Shown piece by piece: positions 61,018 through 64,000 of a stretch of DNA of 64,000 nt (position 1 is its first letter; the number at the start of each line of letters is the position of its first letter). The notes under the pieces are model-generated. The model saw only the letters and a program-made list of their open reading frames with translations. It ran no database searches and was not told where the DNA came from. Position numbers and translations under genes: made by a program. The DNA is from Arcticibacter sp041902385. Its GTDB lineage: Bacteria > Bacteroidota > Bacteroidia > Sphingobacteriales > Sphingobacteriaceae. The stretch is from NCBI RefSeq assembly GCF_041902385.1, contig NZ_CP169244.1, positions 1,364,001 through 1,428,000 on the forward strand, read 5' to 3'.

Positions 61018-61350
61018 TCAATAAAGATTAACGGTGTACTGTTCTCCCTGTTTACAAATCTTATCATACTCCGCATGCGTGCCCATCCAGCAAACGAAGA
61101 GGTGAGCCTGCTTTGCACCGAATACGTATTTGCAAATCATCCTGTAGTTATTACCACCAATATCAAACACTATTCTGCTGCTGCCTTTACCTAAAAGATC
61201 AGCCGTATTATATGTGTATTTCATATCGCCTGGCTCTTCCCAGTCGGCGAACTTTAGCTTTTCAATCCAGTCGTTCAGCGAAGTTCTGCTTCTGGGATGA
61301 AGTTGCGCAAAACGCTCTAACGTATTCTTTTTAATCAGATGAACCCTCAT
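61018..61350 (-). CDS. higB: HigB-type mRNA interferase toxin
   Basis: 110 residues, RelE-like fold: MRVHLIKKNTLERFAQLHPR, SLNDWIEKLKFADWEEPGDM, GSSRIVFDIGGNNYRMICKY and HLFVCWMGTHAEYDKI, all typical of HigB, which cleaves mRNA at the ribosome. Toxin-first order with the antitoxin right behind it is normal for higBA. It is transcribed with the mobilisation genes' direction (minus strand) and may stabilise the mobile element. Confidence 0.92.
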   Translation of the reverse strand: MRVHLIKKNTLERFAQLHPRSRTSLNDWIEKLKFADWEEPGDMKYTYNTADLLGKGSSRIVFDIGGNNYRMICKYVFGAKQAHLFVCWMGTHAEYDKICKQGEQYTVNLY

Positions 61351-61427
61351 CTTTATACAAATTTAAATAAAAGTTCTCAAAAAGAGAACTTTAAACAATT
61401 ACTAATACCGCTCTAAAAGCCATCCAG

Positions 61428-61940
61428 TTATCGGTTTGCTTTCTGCCAGGCCTCAGCCATCCGTTTTTTTATTACCTTGTTCTCTGTGTGTTCATCCAGA
61501 TAAAGCCATGCCTTTACATATTGGTCGGCCCGGTCGTTGTAATCTTTCATCTTCCATACCTCGAGCGCCTTTTGCCCGAGCGAAAAGCAATAAGTGGCTG
61601 CCACGAACAGCAGTCCCCACGGCAGGAGCCTGCCGAACACGATTTTATAATACTGCCCCTGGTTTGTTTCAGGGAACAACAGAAAACGATGCTGTTTAAC
61701 AGCAGGCGGTTCTGACTTTAGCTTTTTCAGCTGTTCAACGAGTTGATTGAGTACAGCCTTTGGATTCTCTTGCTTTAACTCTGCCAATTCCTTATATATC
61801 TGATCCAGTCGCTCCGTATAATCTGGGATCCTCTTCTCTCCTTGCCGCTTTACTTCCTGCTGCGAAAACCTATTTATTGATATCACTAACTGTTGCAGTA
61901 CATCTTCAATATTTTCCAACTTTTCATCAGTATTGTTCAT
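61428..61940 (-). CDS. Mobilisation-associated membrane protein with coiled coil
   Basis: 170 residues. The N-terminal two-thirds are helical and charged (DEKLENIEDVLQQLVISINR, LDQIYKELAELKQENPKAVL, LNQLVEQLKKLKSE), a coiled coil. A single membrane helix follows (LLPWGLLFVAATYCFSLG), then a C-terminal helical tail. No enzymatic motif. The start overlaps the relaxase stop by 4 bases, so it is coupled to the relaxase. I know similar proteins behind relaxases in Bacteroidota mobilisable elements but no function for them. Confidence 0.75.
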   Translation of the reverse strand: MNNTDEKLENIEDVLQQLVISINRFSQQEVKRQGEKRIPDYTERLDQIYKELAELKQENPKAVLNQLVEQLKKLKSEPPAVKQHRFLLFPETNQGQYYKIVFGRLLPWGLLFVAATYCFSLGQKALEVWKMKDYNDRADQYVKAWLYLDEHTENKVIKKRMAEAWQKANR

Positions 61941-62869
61941 ATCCGCCGTCCTTTCTTTCGTTTACGTTTACGCTTTTGCCACCCGGGCAAGATTTCGCTA
62001 TTCTGCGTTTGCTCTGACCTTAATAGTTCCGGGACCAAAGAGGGACTATTATCAATTAAGATATCCCTCGTAGTATTGAACCTTATATCGGATACTGGCC
62101 TCTCCCCTTTGCCCACTGACCACTGCTCTTTAGGCAAGTTGCGCATATTGCTATCAATCTGCAGACGAATCTTTCCATAGCTCAGACTCCGGTCGATCTC
62201 TGAACCCTTCAGTCTGATAGCCTCCTTACTAAAACTGATCCCCTGTACGGTATCGCTTCCACCCAGGTGCTTATAATGAACCTGGATCCCTCGCTGCCGG
62301 AGCATCGCCTCCAGATGCTGAAAGCTCTTTGCTAGCCCAACGGCGGCTTGAATAGTGTCATTCATTTCATACTTCACCCGGTCAGCACCCCTAAGCCGAT
62401 GCCTGTTTACTGCTGCTTTACCTTCTGACAAGTGATAGCCATACCGTAACGTGATCTCCTTGCAGACCTTTGCGTTATTTACTTTCTGATAGCGGTCTGT
62501 AATCGTTCTTCCGTTATTCGCCACGCGATTATAAATAAGGTGCAGATGAGAGTGTGCCCTGTCTGTGTGCTGAACGATAACATACTGCGTATCCTTGATT
62601 TTCATCTTTTCCATATACTCCCTCGCGCGTTCAACCATAATAACCGGGCTCAATTTACTTTTGTCTTCAGCACTCCAACTCAGGACGATATGACCGACAG
62701 CCTGGCCCAAATTGGGATTTAGCTTGCGTTGCATATTGAAGTCATTGATCATGTCTTTAATACTCGTTTCGCGCACGCCGCACGCCTCCAAAAGGTGTGC
62801 TTCCGCCCTTTCCAGATTATAAGCGATACATCCCGCAAAGCTTTTACCTATGATCACCTTCCCTATCAT
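61937..62869 (-). CDS. Relaxase/mobilisation nuclease (MobA/VirD2 family)
   Basis: 310 residues. It starts MIGKVIIGKSFAGCIAYNLE. The relaxase domain shows VGHIVLSWSAEDK (first conserved His) and AHSHLHLIYNRVANNGRTIT, the HxH metal motif. The nicking tyrosine is probably in the YNLE or YVIV region. The C-terminus is basic (GWQKRKRKRKKGRR). It would nick oriT and pilot the strand into a conjugative channel supplied by another element. It overlaps the MobC-like gene upstream by 26 bases and the membrane-protein gene downstream by 4. Confidence 0.9.
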   Translation of the reverse strand: MIGKVIIGKSFAGCIAYNLERAEAHLLEACGVRETSIKDMINDFNMQRKLNPNLGQAVGHIVLSWSAEDKSKLSPVIMVERAREYMEKMKIKDTQYVIVQHTDRAHSHLHLIYNRVANNGRTITDRYQKVNNAKVCKEITLRYGYHLSEGKAAVNRHRLRGADRVKYEMNDTIQAAVGLAKSFQHLEAMLRQRGIQVHYKHLGGSDTVQGISFSKEAIRLKGSEIDRSLSYGKIRLQIDSNMRNLPKEQWSVGKGERPVSDIRFNTTRDILIDNSPSLVPELLRSEQTQNSEILPGWQKRKRKRKKGRRI

Positions 62870-63236
62870 CGCTATTCAATTTTTTAAGCGTGTTATCTAT
62901 CTCTCCTATTAAGATCCGGCAATTCCGCTGCACGGATAACAAGCCGCTCCTGTGCGCCAGGTGCGTTAGTTGGTTAAGGTTGTTTGCCATACCTGCCAGA
63001 ACTCGCATATAGCCCGCTTCTTCTGGGCTCAGCCTTGAAACAACTTTTGCCTTCTGTGCTGACTTTCGAAAGAAGTCGCTTATTGTAATCCCGGCATTCT
63101 TAGCTTTAGTGGCAATGCTAAACTGCTCCAGATCGGTCAGCCTGATCATATAGATATGGCTTCGCTTGATTTTCTTGGGCGGTCGGCCGCCTTTAGGACG
63201 GCTCCCCTTTTCTCCCTTTTTCTTTGCTTCTTCCAT
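62844..63236 (-). CDS. MobC-like relaxosome accessory protein
   Basis: About 130 residues from the ATG at 63236; a longer reading would translate the structured region upstream. A lysine-rich N-terminus (MEEAKKKGEKGSRPKGGRPP) is followed by a ribbon-helix-helix-like segment (SHIYMIRLTDLEQFSIATKA, KNAGITISDFFRKSAQKAKV) and the MobC block EAGYMRVLAGMANNLNQLTH with LAHRSGL. It binds oriT DNA and helps the relaxase. The relaxase gene overlaps its end by 26 bases. Confidence 0.85.
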   Translation of the reverse strand: MEEAKKKGEKGSRPKGGRPPKKIKRSHIYMIRLTDLEQFSIATKAKNAGITISDFFRKSAQKAKVVSRLSPEEAGYMRVLAGMANNLNQLTHLAHRSGLLSVQRNCRILIGEIDNTLKKLNSDDREGDHR

Positions 63237-63292
63237 CGCGTGATTTCTTTCTTCTTCTGATGATTTTCTTTTGCAACCAACGGGCGTAAAAG

Positions 63293-63352
63293 GCAAGTTT
63301 TGGTTCGGCCCCCAAGCCGAACAGTTTTTGTATAGCAAAAACACAAACTTGC
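63293..63352. repeat. Three-way-junction inverted-repeat structure (oriT candidate)
   Basis: The outer stem GCAAGTTT (63293-63300) pairs with AAACTTGC (63345-63352). Between them sit two perfect hairpins, GTTCGGC/GCCGAAC (63303-63322, loop CCCCAA) and GTTTTTG/CAAAAAC (63324-63342, loop TATAG), separated by only one or two unpaired bases. It lies between the integrase stop and the MobC-like start, where an oriT is expected. As RNA it could also act as the integrase terminator or a leader. Confidence 0.7.
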
Positions 63353-63366
63353 TCCTTCACAAGCGA

Positions 63367-64000
63367 TCATGCTTGCTTCAACCGGTCTCTTAGTATTTTC
63401 ATGTCTGAACTGACTTTCTTTTTCTTCACTTTCGAATAGATCTGAGTGGTTCGAATACTCGTATGGCCGAGCATCTTCGATACACTTTCTATAGGTACCC
63501 CGTTCTCCAGGGTGACCGTAGTAGCAAAGGTGTGACGGGCGACATGGAACGTTAAATCAAAGCCTAACTCCGCCATCTTGCTGATCGTCTTCAGATAGCG
63601 GTTGGTCGCCTGATTTGAAAACAAGGGAAATACAGTGCCCGTATAGGAAGCCATCGGATCGTTGCGATACTTGTTAATCAGTTCGATCGCTTCGGGCAAT
63701 AGCAGTACATAGAACTTCCTTCCGGAAAAATTAGCTGTTTTCTTCCTGACCATTTCAATCCATTTCTCACCTTCTATATCGGTTACCAGGTGCTCCTCAC
63801 TAAGCTGGCTGACGTCAGCGAAAGCCAGACCGGTATAGCAGCTAAAGACAAAGGTGTCGCGCACTATCTCCTGCCCTCTTATATCAAAAGTCAGTGCCTT
63901 GATCGCCTCCAGTTCTTCCAGCTCCAGGCAACGCCGGTCGCGGTGGATCATCCGTCTTTCGAAACGCAGAAAAGGATCTTTAGCCAGCCAGTCATTCTTC
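63367..64000 (-). CDS. IntDOT-like tyrosine integrase (partial, runs off the window)
   Basis: The frame is open from the right edge (KNDWLAKDPFLRFERRM...), so the N-terminal arm- and core-binding domains lie outside. The visible ~210 residues contain FVFSCYTGLAFADVSQL, FHVARHTFATTVTLENGVPI, SKMLGHTSIRTTQIYSKVKK. The HxxR, the GH motif and the nucleophile Tyr are present. The usual first catalytic Arg (TGLR) is replaced by TGLA, as in IntDOT-type integrases of Bacteroidota conjugative elements. It probably integrates the element that carries the mobilisation genes next to it. Confidence 0.9.
   Translation of the reverse strand, partial: KNDWLAKDPFLRFERRMIHRDRRCLELEELEAIKALTFDIRGQEIVRDTFVFSCYTGLAFADVSQLSEEHLVTDIEGEKWIEMVRKKTANFSGRKFYVLLLPEAIELINKYRNDPMASYTGTVFPLFSNQATNRYLKTISKMAELGFDLTFHVARHTFATTVTLENGVPIESVSKMLGHTSIRTTQIYSKVKKKKVSSDMKILRDRLKQA

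Overview
The window looks like chromosome of a member of the Bacteroidota, most probably Sphingobacteriaceae (Pedobacter/Mucilaginibacter-like). The reasons are two SusC/SusD pairs, Bacteroidota-type -7 boxes (TAnnTTTG) close to start codons, weak or absent Shine-Dalgarno sequences, a Kdp operon with its own outer-membrane barrel and a split KdpD, and IntDOT-like and MobA/B-type mobile genes. No rRNA, tRNA or CRISPR array was seen.

1-25 kb is mostly ordinary chromosome. It holds the 3' end of anmK, an outer-membrane barrel, a small CsbD-like protein, and a forward run of S41 protease, MmcQ/YjbR protein, lipocalin and lipoprotein. Next come a Kdp potassium-uptake operon (two micro-ORFs, kdpABC, a porin-like barrel, a KdpD sensor half and a separate histidine kinase; no kdpE in view), a Crp-type regulator with an MFS exporter, and a creD/winged-helix/membrane-protein trio. 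The section ends with a SusC/SusD pair without enzymes.

25.5-37.3 kb is an accessory zone of lower GC. It has a FadR-type regulator with an MFS pump and a NAD(P)-binding protein, a Crp-like regulator, a VOC-family gene, a rifampin ADP-ribosyltransferase with a helical N-terminal extension, a PLD/SF2-helicase/DUF3427 gene and a hipB-hipA locus with three operator palindromes. Three of these genes (VOC, helicase, hipA) each carry a one-base contraction in a homopolymer that breaks the frame.

37.4-54 kb is a polysaccharide-utilisation locus. SusC-SusD are followed by a terminator and a double beta-helix enzyme. A transmembrane one-component regulator sits in the middle, and a second minus-strand operon carries two GH92 alpha-mannosidases and an unusual GH28-GH3 fusion.

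54.2-64 kb is mobile DNA: an IS630 transposase fragment cut by a complete IS3-family element, a trio of overlapping tyrosine recombinases with matching ends (a RIT-type element), about 1 kb of repeat-rich non-coding DNA, a higB-higA pair, and a mobilisation module (membrane protein, relaxase, MobC-like protein). A three-way-junction inverted-repeat structure separates that module from an IntDOT-like integrase running off the right edge.
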